64,000 bases of DNA from Letharia columbiana (GCF_014066305.1 NW_023501057.1:248001-312000); one strand, 5' to 3'. Counted from the stretch's first letter, positions 35,503 through 47,800 are shown. Notes: a model not told the origin generated them from the letters alone. A program made the numbers and translations.

Positions 35503-37892
35503 ATGGCCGACTACAGCTTTGGTGGCAGCGATGAAGAGAATGCAGAATTGAAGAAGCTGAACGCAGAAGTGGTATGTCTTCCCCAAGGGTCATTTGTATC
35601 TTTTCTGGAACTCTGCTCATTTATCACACAGCTCGAAGAACCAGATAGCTTCGAACACTGGGAAAAGCTCGTCCGCGCCGCAGAGTCTCTCGAGGGAGGT
35701 CTCAACCGCAACTCCAGTCCACAATCGATCTCCGCTACTCGAGACATATACGATCGCTTCCTTGCCAAGTTCCCCTTGCTATTTGGATACTGGAAGAAAT
35801 ATGCAGATCTTGAGTTTTCCATCGCGGGGACCGAGGCTGCGGAGTTGGTAGGCTGTATCGCTTTGGAGCCAACCCAAGAAAGAAGCTGAAATATGCAGGT
35901 CTACGAACGTGGTGTAGCAAGCATCACCAATTCCGTTGACCTTTGGACAAATTATTGCGCCTTCAAAGTCGAGACCAGCCATGACCCCGATGTGATCCGA
36001 GAGTAAGTAGAGACAGACAAGGTTTCCTTCCCATAACCACAAGAAACACAGCACGGCTTTCTGGCCAAGCACCATGGTGAACAACGACTATTTCAGCTCG
36101 GCTTTGAGACGGGTGAGAAAGTCACAACCAGCCCCCAAATTGCTTCCTCTCACATGACAGTCAGGCGCTTTCATTTCGTTCGCTCACACGTTGCCCACCC
36201 TGCGATGCACTAGTTTGCGTACAAAGTTGAAGTTTGATGGGCTTTCGCGGAGCTCAAGATCACTGAGCAAATACACATGCCACGTTTGCTGCCCTCTGCC
36301 TCCTTTTTGCCGTTCCTCCCTTCCCTAAACGCTGCCAAAAGCTAATAAATATACTGTAGACTCTATGAGCGAGGCGCTAGCTCTGTAGGCCTGGATTTCC
36401 TAGCGCATCCCTTCTGGGATAAATACTTGGAATTTGAGGAGCGTCTCGAAGCTCAGGACAAGATTTTCCCAATCCTTGACCGCATAGTACACATACCGAT
36501 GCATCAGTACGCCCGTTACTTTGAACGTTATCGACATCTTGCCCAGATCAGACCTTTGCAAGAGCTCTTACCTGCAGACATGCTCGCCCAATTTCGCGCG
36601 GAGATTGAGAATGAGGGTCCAGCAGAGCGTGGGGAGCTTGAGATTGAGCGTGAGCTAAGGAGCCGTATCGATAATTTTCACCTGGAGATTTTCCATCGGA
36701 CACAAACCGAGACGACTAAGCGGTGGACCTACGAGTCAGAAGTCAAGCGACCATACTTCCACGTCACCGAGCTTGACGAAGGCCAATTGGTCAATTGGCG
36801 AAAATACCTCGATTTTGAAGAGGTTGAAGGCGACTACATGAGGACACAATTTCTTTACGAGAGGTGCTTGGTGACCTGCGCCTATTACGACGAATTCTGG
36901 CTTCGCTACGCTCGCTGGATGATCGTACAAGATGGAAAGGAGGAGGAGGTACGAAACATCTATCAACGTGCCAGCATGCTCTATGCACCCATCTCAAGGC
37001 CAGCTGTCCGCCTGCATTACGCATACTTCGAAGAATCAGTCGACAGAGTTGAGCTTGCGAAAGATATCCATCAAGCTATATTGGTCAACCTACCCGGTCA
37101 TATTGAGACCATTGTCTCTCTGGCGAATCTATCACGACGCCACGGTGGACTGGACGCAGCAATTGAAGTCTATAAATCCCAAATCGACTCCATGCAATGC
37201 GATATCTACGCCAAAGCAGCATTGGTCGCAGAGTGGGCACGATTGCTCTGGAAGATCAAAGGATCCGTGGACGAAGCGCGCCAAGTCTTCCAGAAGAATC
37301 AGCATTGGTACCTCGATAGTAGGCCATTCTGGATCAATTACCTTTTCTTCGAGCTCGAGCAACCCACTAGCGCTGAAAGCGAGCCAACACAGTACAAGAG
37401 GATTAAGCAAGTGCATGAGGATATCAGGAAGAAGAGCCATTTGCCGCCTCTCACCATCAAAGACTTATCACACTACTACATGGTCTACCTACAAGAGAGA
37501 GGTACAAAGGAAGCAGCCAAGGAGTACATGATCTTGGATCGTGAAGTCAACGGGTGAGTCAATTGGCTAAATCCGCGGGTCCCTTGTCTGCGCCCACTGA
37601 CACATCGTCCTTCAGGCCCTTTTCTGTCCAAAACATTATGAAAGCAAAGCTCTCAGAGGACGGCAGAGAAGCTTCAACGCAACGACGCATGATGATGGAG
37701 AATGGACATCCTGGAGTCGAGGTGGATGATGCCGCTATCCGAAGAGGAGAGAACCCATATACCAAGTATTACCAGCAGCAAGGAGAGCAGCAGCTTCCCA
37801 GTGACACTCAGGTATGTCAACAAGCCACTCTGCCGTAAGTATATCTAATGACCGTTCATCTACTCCAGCCCCAGCCTTTACGCTACCAGTAA
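35503..37892 (+). CDS. PRP39: U1 snRNP component Prp39, HAT-repeat splicing factor
   Basis: Six exons, 35503..35571, 35632..35847, 35899..36002, 36360..37553, 37616..37811 and 37869..37892, give 600 residues. Prp39 is a U1 snRNP protein that helps commit the 5' splice site. HAT (half-a-TPR) repeats run through most of the protein, seen as aromatic W-x-x-Y spacing: FEHWEKLV, LFGYWKKYADLE, VYERGVASI...DLWTNYCAFK, LYERGASSVG...FWDKYLEFEE, NWRKYLDFEE, YERCLVTC...FWLRYARWM, and FWINYLFFE. The tail KYYQQQG is low complexity. Intron 1 is exactly 60 bp and has no in-frame stop. Intron 3 is 357 bp, several times the local norm. The gene appears intact. Confidence 0.93.
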
Positions 37893-39387
37893 CGCGCACA
37901 ATTACCGCCGACTCATCAGAAAGTTTGCAAAATATTTGCAGAAAATTTATATCTGTATGCCTTTGGTCTCACCAAGAGTGGATGTCTCTATCGAGTTCAC
38001 AATGGATAGCGGAGCAACTGTACTGCCATGCCATACACTCGCAGCGTGGACCATTAGGTAAATGGAGCTACAATATTACATGTACCATAACCGAAACTCG
38101 TTCTCGCGAGTAGAGCTCTAGGAATCCTGTCTTGTTGCCGGCGGCTTGTCGATATGGCAAATACTTCCTTTAGCTAGAGAATGAGAGTCATTCGTAAATC
38201 CATGCACCCTTGTCCACTCCTTTTCACTGCCTGTCATTCCCAATGCGATGCTCTGGCTTGTGACTCAAAGCAACATTAAAGACTAACCACTCACTCCATT
38301 GGTGAGCATCGACCGGAGCGCCCTCGAATATCATCATCAAGAAGCCTTCACTGCTCGTTTTTGAAAAAAAAAACCTCAACCTCAAGGAAGATTGCACCCA
38401 TCGCTTACCACCAGCACTATGACCGCTATGCCAGCACAACGTATCATCCACACACCCCCTCACCGCCCCATCTGCCGCCCATGGCTTCTCTCGAAACGCC
38501 ACCCTGTCCACTCCCAACACTTTGATCCGTGTGCGGCCGTGGATGGGCATCCGGATGGGTCGGCTTGCAGCTTGTATCTGCTGGCTGGCTGGTTGGCTGG
38601 TATGTGTATCCGTTTCGGTGCGACTTCTTTTTGTAAAGGGCGAGGGAGGGAATCAATGTAGCAAAAGCCATGCAATCGAGGACGAACATCCTCGATGGGA
38701 ACTGTGGAAGTTCCTACGTGGGGGGCAGAAAGGAGTGACAGTTCTCGACCGAGTTTCCGTGGGTTTGATCTGCAAGCTAACGATCTTGTATACGTTTGAT
38801 CCTCTCTGTTTGATATTCTCTGATTGGAAGCGTTACCCTGTCCTGGACCATATCCGCAAAGTTATATTCGCTCTGTGCGTGCGTGACTTTTGCTACATTC
38901 TCTTATGGGGGATCCGGGCCGAAGGGAGCAATGCCGTTTATCAGTGCCCTGAAGGGATATCGTTGTGTAATGGGGGGGGTGCGTCAGCTCTTCCGTGTTC
39001 GATTAGAGTGGATGCTGACACGGCTTTTGGGGGGAGATGGGACGGTTATTGGAAATGGAGACGAGCAGGGCGTTGAAGAGGTCCGGTCAGTGCCACACTT
39101 GAGCCCTTGCAGATGCTAAGCTTCGTGGTCACAGACCACGAGAAACTTTGTTTTCGTGACAGCGTTTGAAGGCCCCAGAGTAAGAAGATGAAACTACAAT
39201 TGGCTTGAGCCTTCCTGTCTTTCTAACATGCGTGGATGTGACCTTGAGCAATCCTGCGCTCTGAGAGATCTCTCTCTAAATCCTCCAGAACTTCCACCCC
39301 TCTCTCTTCTCTCGTCCGGCTCCTACCCCGACCAGGCTTTCCACCCCAGTTTCCCCCTCCGCCTCGAGGAATTTTTGCTGATCGATT
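37893..39387. other. Intergenic region between PRP39 and ERG12
   Basis: About 1.5 kb. An open plus-strand stretch at 38522-39076 has no ATG at its start and no family resemblance. A short CTGGCTGG repeat lies around 38580-38600. I see no gene. Confidence 0.5.
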
Positions 39388-40722
39388 TCAACCCCCCCCT
39401 TCCTCTTCGCCCTCATCCCTAAGAACGGCAGGCCATAGCACGCCCACTCCGTCGCCGCCAAGCGTCGTCTCGAATCTCTCAAAGTCCTCCGCATCCAGCT
39501 TCCCTTCTAGCTCCTTGAGCGCCTTGGGCGACGCGTCTGGCCTCAGTAATGTGATAGTGCTGCCGCCACCACCTGCACCAGTCAACTTCGTCCAACCCAC
39601 ACCAACTAAATCCACGAGCTCTCTGATACGCTCGAGACGTGGGTGTGAGACACCCAATGAGACTAGCTGGCCATGATTGACGCCCATCAACTTGCCGAGA
39701 GTTTCGGCTGTATGTGGGTCCCTTTGGTTGAAAGTAGCGGATGTGATGAGTTTATAGGCGGCCTCTGTGACAGCGTCGATTGTGTTGAGGATTGCCTCTG
39801 TGATTACAGGCAAAGACCCCTTCAATGCTCCGACTTTGGCTACTTCTGTTGCGGTGGAACGAGCCTGTTTGGTGTTTACCAGCAGCATAGGGAGCTCGGG
39901 GAACTTGCGCAGCGGTGTCACCTTCGGCGCTCTGGTGTAGTCCTCGCGCTTGAAGAGAACGGCTTTCCCGCCTGAGGAGACGGTGTTGTCTACACCGCTG
40001 GGGTTGCCGTGGATGCACATTTCCGCAACGAAGGCCCAGCGGTTTATTCGCTCGATCTGCAACTCTGCTTCCTCAGAAGGCTGGTCTGGGTGAGGTCCTG
40101 CCAGGGTGCGTATTTGTAAGAGCAAAGCTGAGCTGAGACAGACGCTTATGCTAGCGCTGCTACCGAGCCCAGCGCCGATGGGGAGGGTGGAGCGGAGGGC
40201 ATAGATGCTCCCGGGAAAGGTCTGATTGCCAAGAGATAGGAAGAGATAGAGGAAAGCTGAGGCGGCGGCTTGACGTATTTTCTTGTGTTCACCTGTGGCT
40301 TCGGGAGAGACGTCTGACAGATGGGGCTGCATGGCTTTGACAAGATCAGGATCGAGAGTGGTGACTAGGTCATAATACATCTTTTTTTTTGAAGGATGTG
40401 AGAACGTAGACCAGGGTAGAGCGTCAATGTCCCATGTATGACTGAGACCTATGTCTGGGAACCTGAGGGATATCGTTCGCTGAGATTTTGAGAGTGTGGT
40501 GACGAGGAGGTATGACCGTAGAGAGATCGCTGCAGCTATTGCTGCTTTTCCATGTACTACCGCATGTTCTCCATAGACGATGACTTTGCCAGGCGCAGAG
40601 GTCATGAAAGCAGGGTTCATGGGCGAGGAGATCTTCCTTTCCATCCTAGGCTTCGAGGATTTCGATTGGCCTTTGAGCGTACCATTGGTAGCATTGGTAC
40701 CCTTGGTATTTGAAGATGCCAT
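39388..40722 (-). CDS. ERG12: Mevalonate kinase
   Basis: A single exon with ATG 40722 gives 444 residues, normal for fungal mevalonate kinase. It phosphorylates mevalonate with ATP in the cytosol, on the route to ergosterol and prenyl groups. GHMP-kinase motifs are in order: SAPGKVIVYGEHAVVHGKAA near residue 42, LPIGAGLGSSASISV (ATP-binding loop), the catalytic-site HGNPSGVDNTVSSGG, and KLTGAGGGGSTITLL near the C-terminus. A Ser/Thr/Lys-rich head of about 35 residues precedes the fold, and a short Glu/Gly tail closes it. It is divergent from STE24, 339 bp apart, which processes prenylated proteins made from this pathway. Confidence 0.95.
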   Translation of the reverse strand: MASSNTKGTNATNGTLKGQSKSSKPRMERKISSPMNPAFMTSAPGKVIVYGEHAVVHGKAAIAAAISLRSYLLVTTLSKSQRTISLRFPDIGLSHTWDIDALPWSTFSHPSKKKMYYDLVTTLDPDLVKAMQPHLSDVSPEATGEHKKIRQAAASAFLYLFLSLGNQTFPGSIYALRSTLPIGAGLGSSASISVCLSSALLLQIRTLAGPHPDQPSEEAELQIERINRWAFVAEMCIHGNPSGVDNTVSSGGKAVLFKREDYTRAPKVTPLRKFPELPMLLVNTKQARSTATEVAKVGALKGSLPVITEAILNTIDAVTEAAYKLITSATFNQRDPHTAETLGKLMGVNHGQLVSLGVSHPRLERIRELVDLVGVGWTKLTGAGGGGSTITLLRPDASPKALKELEGKLDAEDFERFETTLGGDGVGVLWPAVLRDEGEEEGGG

Positions 40723-41061
40723 CTTGTGCTTGAGTGATGCGTTCGTGTCTGCCTAACCCTCTGAAGATTCGTGAAGACTGTTCCTTTCTTCGTGAAAGCT
40801 TGCTGCCCCAGATCTTGCCACCCTCTCCAGGTTGGGCGAAGCTGCATCCTGTCTGGTGAAACTCCCCGGGGAGCTTTGGTATTAGCTGACGGAACAAACC
40901 AATTCGGTGTTCGGGGATAAATAAGCGTCATGCCGTTAAAAGCTTGGCATCATACATGTAAGATAAAAGTAGCTCTCAAACATCAAGACACATTTCGCGC
41001 GCAAGATTGCACACATCTTCTCACCAACTAATCAACTCTTTGAATCGAATTCTGTACAGCT

Positions 41062-42646
41062 ATGGATCTCCTTCAGGTAAATTGCTATGATCGATTGTCG
41101 CGATCTTCTAAGCTAACGACTACCATAGCGTTTAGGACGCTTCCTCGATAGGCCTGGGTTTCCATGGAAGAAGCTCATTGTTGGCTTTTCCCTGGCAGAA
41201 TACCTGTTTGAAAGCTTCCTTTCGGCGCGTCAGTACAGGGTCCTGCAGGAGAAGAAGCCTCCGAAAGCACTTGAGGGAGAGGTCTCTCAAGAGGTGTTCG
41301 ATAAGAGCCAAGTACGTAACCGTAATTCCAGGTAAACACGATGTTAGCTAACGACGTCTCCGTATAGGCATACGGCCGCGCAAAAGCAAAGTTCGGCTTT
41401 GTCGCGAATTTGTATAGCCAAATCCAGAACTACGGCATCATCTACTACGATCTCCTACCCAAACTATGGGGCCTAACCGGCGTCTGGCTCACTCGATATG
41501 TGCCTGCTCAATACCAGGGCGAGATCGTACATACCTTGATCTTCTTCTTCACTTACAACATCATCACAACGGTCTTGAGCATACCCACCTCCTACTACAG
41601 CACCTTCATCTTGGAAGAGAAATATGGATTCAACAAGTCGACAGTGAAGCTCTGGGTTACGGACATGATCAAAGGCCAGGCTCTGATGGTCGTATTTGGA
41701 GCGCCTCTGCTTAGTGGATTCTTGGCCATTGTACAAAAGACGGGCAACAGCTTCTTCTACTACCTGTGGCTGTTTTCAGTTGTCGTGTCACTCTTCGCCA
41801 TTACCATCTACCCCATCTTCATCTTGCCTCTCTTCAACAAACTATCACCACTCGAACAAGGCCCTCTGAAGACTGGCGTTGAGAATTTGGCTAAGAGATT
41901 GAAATTTCCTTTGAACTCGCTCTATGTGATCGACGGGAGCAAGCGAAGCGCTCACAGCAACGCATACTTTTACGGTCTGCCGTGGAAGAAGCATATTGTC
42001 ATCTATGACACCCTGATAGAGAAGAGCGAAACGGAAGAAGTCGTGGGCGTATTGGCACACGAGCTTGGGCATTGGAGTCTTGGGCACACGACCAAATTAC
42101 TTGGGATCTCACAGGTCCGTGACTAGCCTTGCCAACGGTGAACCAATCTCTGACATTTGCTAGTTCCACACATTCTACATCTTTGCCCTCTTCTCCGTCT
42201 TCATCAACAACCGCTCCCTCTACCAATCCTTCGGGTTCCACAAGGAGTTTCCCATCATCATTGGCTTCATCCTCTTCTCTGACGCCCTCGCACCCATGGA
42301 CACGGTGGTGAAATTGTTGATGAACATTCTGAGCAGAAAATTCGAATTCCAAGCTGGTAAGGGTTTCCATTCCTAGAAATGTCGATGAACCACAGTAACA
42401 TTGTTACCAGACGAATTTGCCGTGAAGCTTGGCTACTCCAAAGACCTTGCCAGCTCCCTTATCAAGCTGCAAATCCAGAACCTCAGCACCATGAACGCTG
42501 ACTGGATGTATGCGAGCTACCACTTCTCGCATCCTATCTTGCCGGAGAGGCTCGGAGCGCTTGGATATTATGGCAATGAGAAGAAGGCTGACGCGAAGAA
42601 GATGGATGGTGAGAAGCCGGTCAAAGCCTCAGATAGAGAGCTGTAG
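41062..42646 (+). CDS. STE24: CAAX prenyl protease Ste24, zinc metalloprotease
   Basis: Five exons, 41062..41076, 41129..41311, 41368..42114, 42164..42356 and 42411..42646, give 457 residues, the usual Ste24 length. It cleaves the AAX tripeptide and N-terminal extensions of prenylated proteins such as a-factor, in the ER and inner nuclear membrane. The zinc site is VLAHELGHWSLGH (HExxH), and the distal SFGF/FSDALAP block supplies the later conserved part; the motif ADWMYASYHFSHP is also typical. Several long hydrophobic segments match the seven-helix barrel. The first exon codes for only five residues (MDLLQ). Intron 3 uses a GTCCGT donor, weaker than its neighbours. The gene looks intact. 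Confidence 0.95.
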
Positions 42647-42669
42647 CGTCCAAAAGTTTTTTGTCGTAG

Positions 42670-43608
42670 TTATCGAGCCTTAGGACCTGGACTGAGTATT
42701 AGATCGTTCAGCAGAGAGTCTGTTCGAGAATCAATTTTCTCCGCTCGGCCCTCCCTTTGGATTCGCGCAGCGTTCTCCAATCGGATTTTTTTCAACCTCT
42801 CCCTCTTCGCCTTCTTCCTTGCTTCTTTATCCTCAGGACCCCACGTAGCTTTCACCCGAGGCACGACCGCTCCATCCTCTTCGAAGCCGCCATCAACGGC
42901 ATTATCCCTCTTCCCAATATCCCCTTGCACGACCTCCTGCTGCCTCTCAAACTCCGCTTTGTCCTGCCACTCGCTCTCCATCTCCAAACCTCCCTGTTCG
43001 TCATACGAGGAGCCCTGATGAACGTACTCGCCCGCACCCTCAACTACGCCATCAGGCATCAACTCCGGCAACCCATCCCCTCCGTACTTCTGGAACGTCA
43101 AATCTTCCCCCAGATTCTCCCCTCGGAGCCCAGCTTCTACCCGTCGGAGGTTGTGTAGGACGAGACCGGTGTTGTGGCCCGATGATGGTGCGACAGGGCC
43201 GTGTTCTGTGAGGTGAGCGCTGGGATGAAGGGAGGGGTCGGTGGTTGTGGCTTCGAGGTAGGCGGAGAGGAGGGAGAGGGCCTCGGGGGTGGAGACGCGG
43301 ATGCTGGAGTGGTGGACGGTGGGTGGGTAGGCGGTGGTCATTATTTTCTGGATTATCTCCGGTCGCGAGCTAATGTCAGGCCATGACGGTGGGTATGGAG
43401 GGATGAGAAGTTGAGAGGTTCGGTTTAATCCATTTTTGGTAGGCGGGTTTGGCGCTCCTCCACCTGCCAAGGTCTTTGCCTCGGCTATAATCTTAGTTAC
43501 CGGCGAAGGAGTCTCAACTACGTCCTGCTGTCCTCGCCCTCGGCGGCGGCCAAGTACAGCATGGTCAACCCGCAAGCCTTCAGTGCCACGTTCAGTATCC
43601 CCGCCCAA
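42670..43608 (-). CDS. Conserved unknown protein, Lys/Arg/Glu-rich C-terminus; 5' end unresolved
   Basis: A minus-strand frame codes for about 310 residues ending at 42670. The convincing part begins near PSPVTKIIAEAKTL. It continues through TTAYPPTVHHSSIRVSTPEAL, SLLSAYLEATT, HLTEHGPVAPSSG and LVLHNLRRVEAGLRGE. A highly charged tail KEARKKAKRERLKKIRLENA follows, which looks nuclear or nucleolar. I recall fungal proteins of this layout but know no function. No ATG heads this frame; the open frame runs back to a TAA near 43716. A first exon in another frame is likely: one option starts at about 43664 and splices to GACGTAGTTGAG near 43515. The stop lies 24 bp from the STE24 stop, tail to tail. 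Confidence 0.6.
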   Translation of the reverse strand: MGGDTERGTEGLRVDHAVLGRRRGRGQQDVVETPSPVTKIIAEAKTLAGGGAPNPPTKNGLNRTSQLLIPPYPPSWPDISSRPEIIQKIMTTAYPPTVHHSSIRVSTPEALSLLSAYLEATTTDPSLHPSAHLTEHGPVAPSSGHNTGLVLHNLRRVEAGLRGENLGEDLTFQKYGGDGLPELMPDGVVEGAGEYVHQGSSYDEQGGLEMESEWQDKAEFERQQEVVQGDIGKRDNAVDGGFEEDGAVVPRVKATWGPEDKEARKKAKRERLKKIRLENAARIQREGRAEKIDSRTDSLLNDLILSPGPKAR

Positions 43609-44129
43609 ACGCCCACGTCGCCAGCGCTTTCGTTCCTGTCGGTTGCCAGGGCGTGGAACATTAGCTCCGGACTCCCGGTGCTCGCGCTGCTTTATAGTAT
43701 GGCTGTCGGGACGCTCTTAATGTGTTGTGTAGCGGCTACCATGACGGATGCAGGATCTACCTCCAGCATGACGCCGCGGAAGTGCGGGCGGTGGGGTATG
43801 CGGTTCTGGGTGTAGCTGTTGGGCTGTTGGGGGCTGGGACGTGTTGGGGATTGGTTGAGGGCGACGAGATTCTGAAAGTGAGTGCGGCTTACGGGATTCG
43901 GTAAAGCAGTTGTGAATTTGTACGCCAAGCTAGGTATTGTCGGATGGTGCGATTACCTCCACCGTTTTCCCACATCCCATGATCCGATGATCCTATGAAA
44001 CAAGGACGTTGATTCGCCAGGTTGGTTGCGGGTAGCTTCATCCTGAGCGAGGTTCGTGCTACGGAAGCCGTATTTTGAATATTGTGCCCCGGCATCGCCC
44101 CCTATCAGGCCTTGGGTGAGTGCCGCTTA

Positions 44130-44150
44130 ACGCTCGCGCAACGCGAGCGT
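44130..44150. other. Perfect 9-bp inverted repeat (hairpin)
   Basis: ACGCTCGCG, a 3-base loop CAA, then CGCGAGCGT. It stands alone in an intergenic region and has no T-run to suggest a terminator. Confidence 0.7.
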
Positions 44151-44760
44151 GAGTCGCGTCAATGATTCCATAAGTGCCTTGGGAGCTTCCGAGGCCTCTC
44201 TCGGACTCTGAGGGAAGGGGGGTCAATTCCGTCACTTTATGATGGATGACGTTGATCTTGCTGTTCTGATTCTGTTGGTTAGTTAAGTTTATTGTGATTC
44301 CCTGGATTTCTTTATCGTTGCTGTAATTTTGGAAGTGTGTTGTTTTCGGTATCGCCAGATAGCGATGCGGTAACTTGTTGTTTTACGAGGACGGCTTTGA
44401 AGCATATTTCAAGGTGGGAGGGCGAGAGCGAGTTTGGGGAGGGCTTTGAAAAGTGATTCGGATTCCTTAGGGGCAGGGAGAGGTTTCTGGTCAAGGATTG
44501 CTCATGAGATTGCTGTTATGGTCTCATCTATTTCTACTACTAGTCTCTATAGTATTCATAAGCGATTGCTTTCGTCTCTATAAGCCCGCGTACTCACTTG
44601 GGTAAGGCAATAGGCATATGATTGTTCTTGTTTCTTTCGAGCATTTGTGCAATTTTTCATTTGTTTTCTCTCTGGAAAGTCCTGTTCGAGGTAGCTTTTG
44701 TCATGATCTCACAATTGTTTTTGGCTCAGAAAGTCATATCCCGTTTTAGAGCTACATGTT

Positions 44761-44873
44761 CGTGGGAATGTGACTGGAGAAGTTGATGGTTTGATATATT
44801 ATTAGAGGGATTGAGGTCGTGGGAATGTGACTGGAGAAGTTGATGGTTTGATATATTATTAGAGGGATTGAGG
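44761..44873. repeat. Perfect 57-bp tandem duplication
   Basis: The unit starting CGTGGGAATGTGACTGGAG at 44761 is repeated without a mismatch from 44818 to 44873. The lack of divergence shows a very recent duplication. It directly precedes the first recognisable coding sequence of the decayed gene at 44874-49108. Confidence 0.95.
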
Positions 44874-47800
44874 ATGAGAACAGCGGCACCAATTTCGCTG
44901 CAGGAGCATTGTTAGTCATTCAAAAGCCTATGACTGGACCGTTCTTTCTCCAGCGCATTGAAATCGACTTTGCCAGCGATCTTAATTGGCCCCTTGTCCA
45001 AAACCGTGTCGAGCTGTCAAAGGTGTCTTGAGGTTTGATCCTAGACCATGGTCTGGCTCCTGGTCTCTGGAATGCAATTTCGGATGTCAATGCTGTAGTC
45101 TCCATCGATAATGTGAGTCTAGAGGTTGCTGGCCAGCTCTCGGTAGGTGATGTGTCGTCCACCAATCTCCGCGTTCGTGCAGGAGCTCGAAGCGGAATAG
45201 CGCCAGAGGATGCCCTCAATCGATTCATTGGTGCAGGCACAGGTGCTCAATTTGAGCTTCCTTCCACCGCGACACTGCCGGATGAAGACAAGGATCCGTT
45301 TGAAGCAGTTTTGACACTGCAAAAAGACGCATCAGGATGGTATCTTGAGAACGCGAGCGCCACATTGTTCTGGCAGCAGCAATACTGGTATTCGATTGAT
45401 GGCATCAACATCTCTCTACAAGAACTCTACTTCGAATTCATTGCCAAGCGCGAATTAGCGCCAGCCAACGAGAACCCTTCAGATATGCCATTGGCATTCA
45501 GCGCCGCATTCGGCGGTTCCATCACGCTTTACAACATTCCTATGGCAGTCGTCATCACCTATCAGTCCAAGATTACTACTACTGTGTTGACTTGCACAGT
45601 CGACGATGATGCGAGCATCTGCCTTCAAGATATCGCTGCGGACTCTTTACTAAACCCCACCCCAGACCCCACTAAAACCCCAACTCCCCACGATCTGAAC
45701 CAAGAGGCACAAATAAACCAGGTCCCTGGCAGTGTGCCAGTAGACCTGACCTGTTGCTCTTCTCATATCTGGGGTACACAGCGATTCTGCATCTTAATTT
45801 TCACTGCCTCAGAACCGGCTCAATTGCAATTGAAAGCAAACTTTGAGTTGGACTGGCAGGTCACGTCGCAGCTGACCATCACCGGTATGGGAACCTATTT
45901 TGACATCACCAACCCGACATCTTCCGACAAGTCATCCGTCATCAAAGGATATGCTTATGGGTCAGTCTCATAGCGAATGCTGTCAACATCTTTGCCAAGC
46001 AGTTGGCACCACTTACTTCTTTGCTCTACTTGCTCATTAGAAAAATAGCTCACGGCTCTTGGTGCAGCCAAGTCTATTGTGCGAGCTGCACTAGACAAGA
46101 TATCTGGCAAAGATGATTATCATTCTTCTGGGGATCCTCGACTGCCCAAGACGACCCCAGCAGCAACGTAGCTGACGCCAACCCTCTCACTAAGCCTAGC
46201 TTGGTAGTAGGGGGGATATTGTTGTCTCCAGGCCCAAGGGGTCAAAATGTCAACCTCGTGGTCTACCTTAAAGACAAATTCCGAAACTACTTGCAACCAT
46301 TTGACGCCTCTCAGCTGAAATTAAGCATCAGTGTGCCTAACGGAACGTGGGAGAACGTGGTACTTGGTTGGTCCGATATCTCAAACGGTGTGCAGGCCTC
46401 TTTCCCAAGGCCTTCTCTAGAGGGTTAGACGGTACTTAAGTATTTCGGAGAGGTCCCACCGATTGAAAGCGATTTTCAGAACGTGATCCAAGCTCAGCCC
46501 AGTGGTTTTTCCCTAGCAAATTCAGACGTTGCGTACCCTCAAGAATCCGGATGCCTTGACCAGGGACTGGTCACGCTCACGCCCAAAGATAAGTATGGGC
46601 AGCCAAGGCTCGGCATAGGCGCTACGCCTCCTTTGAGCCTCACTTTCGTGAACCAAGGCTCTGGTCTCGCTCCATCCTACGATGCTAGCAAAGGCTTTAG
46701 CATACGCAACGACTCTCTTTCGCTGCCGTTCGCGGCGTATCCCTTTCGAAACACTTCCAGTAACACTACAAGCTATCAAATGCCAGCAGCAGGCTCGAAT
46801 CCTATTCTAATTCTATTAAACCCAATCAGTCCAACTGGCCAGATCGACACTTTATTTAAAAGGGATCTGTTTTTGGTTCCTTGCGGAACACCACCTGTCA
46901 CAGACGCGACGAAATGTTTCGTAGTTTGGAAGATCTTCAGCAACACTCTTTTCTGTTGATATTAATGGAAACCGCAGACGACAAGGAGGTGATTACATTC
47001 AAACAACCTTCATAGCCAATACCCCCACGATTCTCACCACTTCGATCAAAGACAATCTAGATGGATCGTACACTATAGGATTGATGATGCCAGTCGCAGC
47101 TTTTGCCTCTCAGACTCCCACGCCCCCGCTCCAAACTTCAGTCAACGGACAGCCGATCCAAGCCACGCCAATCTCATTCCCAATGTCCCCGTTACCTATG
47201 GTCTCAACTAGGGCAGATGGGCTGGGGCTTACCGACGCGATACTTGGACAAGAGGCATACTTCTCGATATCATGCTTATCTTCAAATGGGCAGCTTCCCT
47301 CTACCGGCTTCCATGACGCGTCTGTATACTTACTCCAGACTGGCACTGATGCCCCTGCGTACGTGGCCTGCACTGTATCCTCGATCAATACCGGCACTAT
47401 GGATGTTAGGTACACCGTCCCAGCGGATTTGAGTGCTGGTACACATCAATGCTACATCTTCGTGAACTCAGAGCAAATCCCACAGTCATCAACAACGGTA
47501 AACGTCATGACTAGTGCTATTGATGACTTCAGCGAGGCGTACGAAATCCCTTAATACAAGCTTACGAGCCCACCCGAGCAATAGAGTGTCGTTGCAAACC
47601 CCACATTTTGGACGATAAATACGTCGCAAGACGATGTCACGACCATAACGACGCAGAACGGCGCCGCTACAGGGGCGTCCGCTCCTATAAACTTTGCGCT
47701 GAACCTACCTATGACTGACGAATGGTTCCAAAACGGCGGCTTCATGTTCACCTTCGATATCACGATCGACTCCCACACGCCCATTCAAATTGCCCCCTTC

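Larger units (their letters stand above)
43720..44873. other. Intergenic region with hairpin and tandem duplication
   Basis: About 1.1 kb without a supported gene. It contains a perfect hairpin at 44130-44150 and the 57-bp tandem duplication at 44761-44873. Both strands have short open frames at 43722-43928 that I cannot assign. Confidence 0.45.

Noticed and set aside
36003..36359. C/D-box snoRNA in the long PRP39 intron
   Set aside because: A CTGA occurs near 36273 but no well-placed RTGATGA partner or terminal stem was seen.
38522..39076. 184-residue plus-strand frame with hydrophobic start
   Set aside because: Begins with TTG, hydrophobic part derives from a CTGGCTGG microsatellite, no family resemblance.
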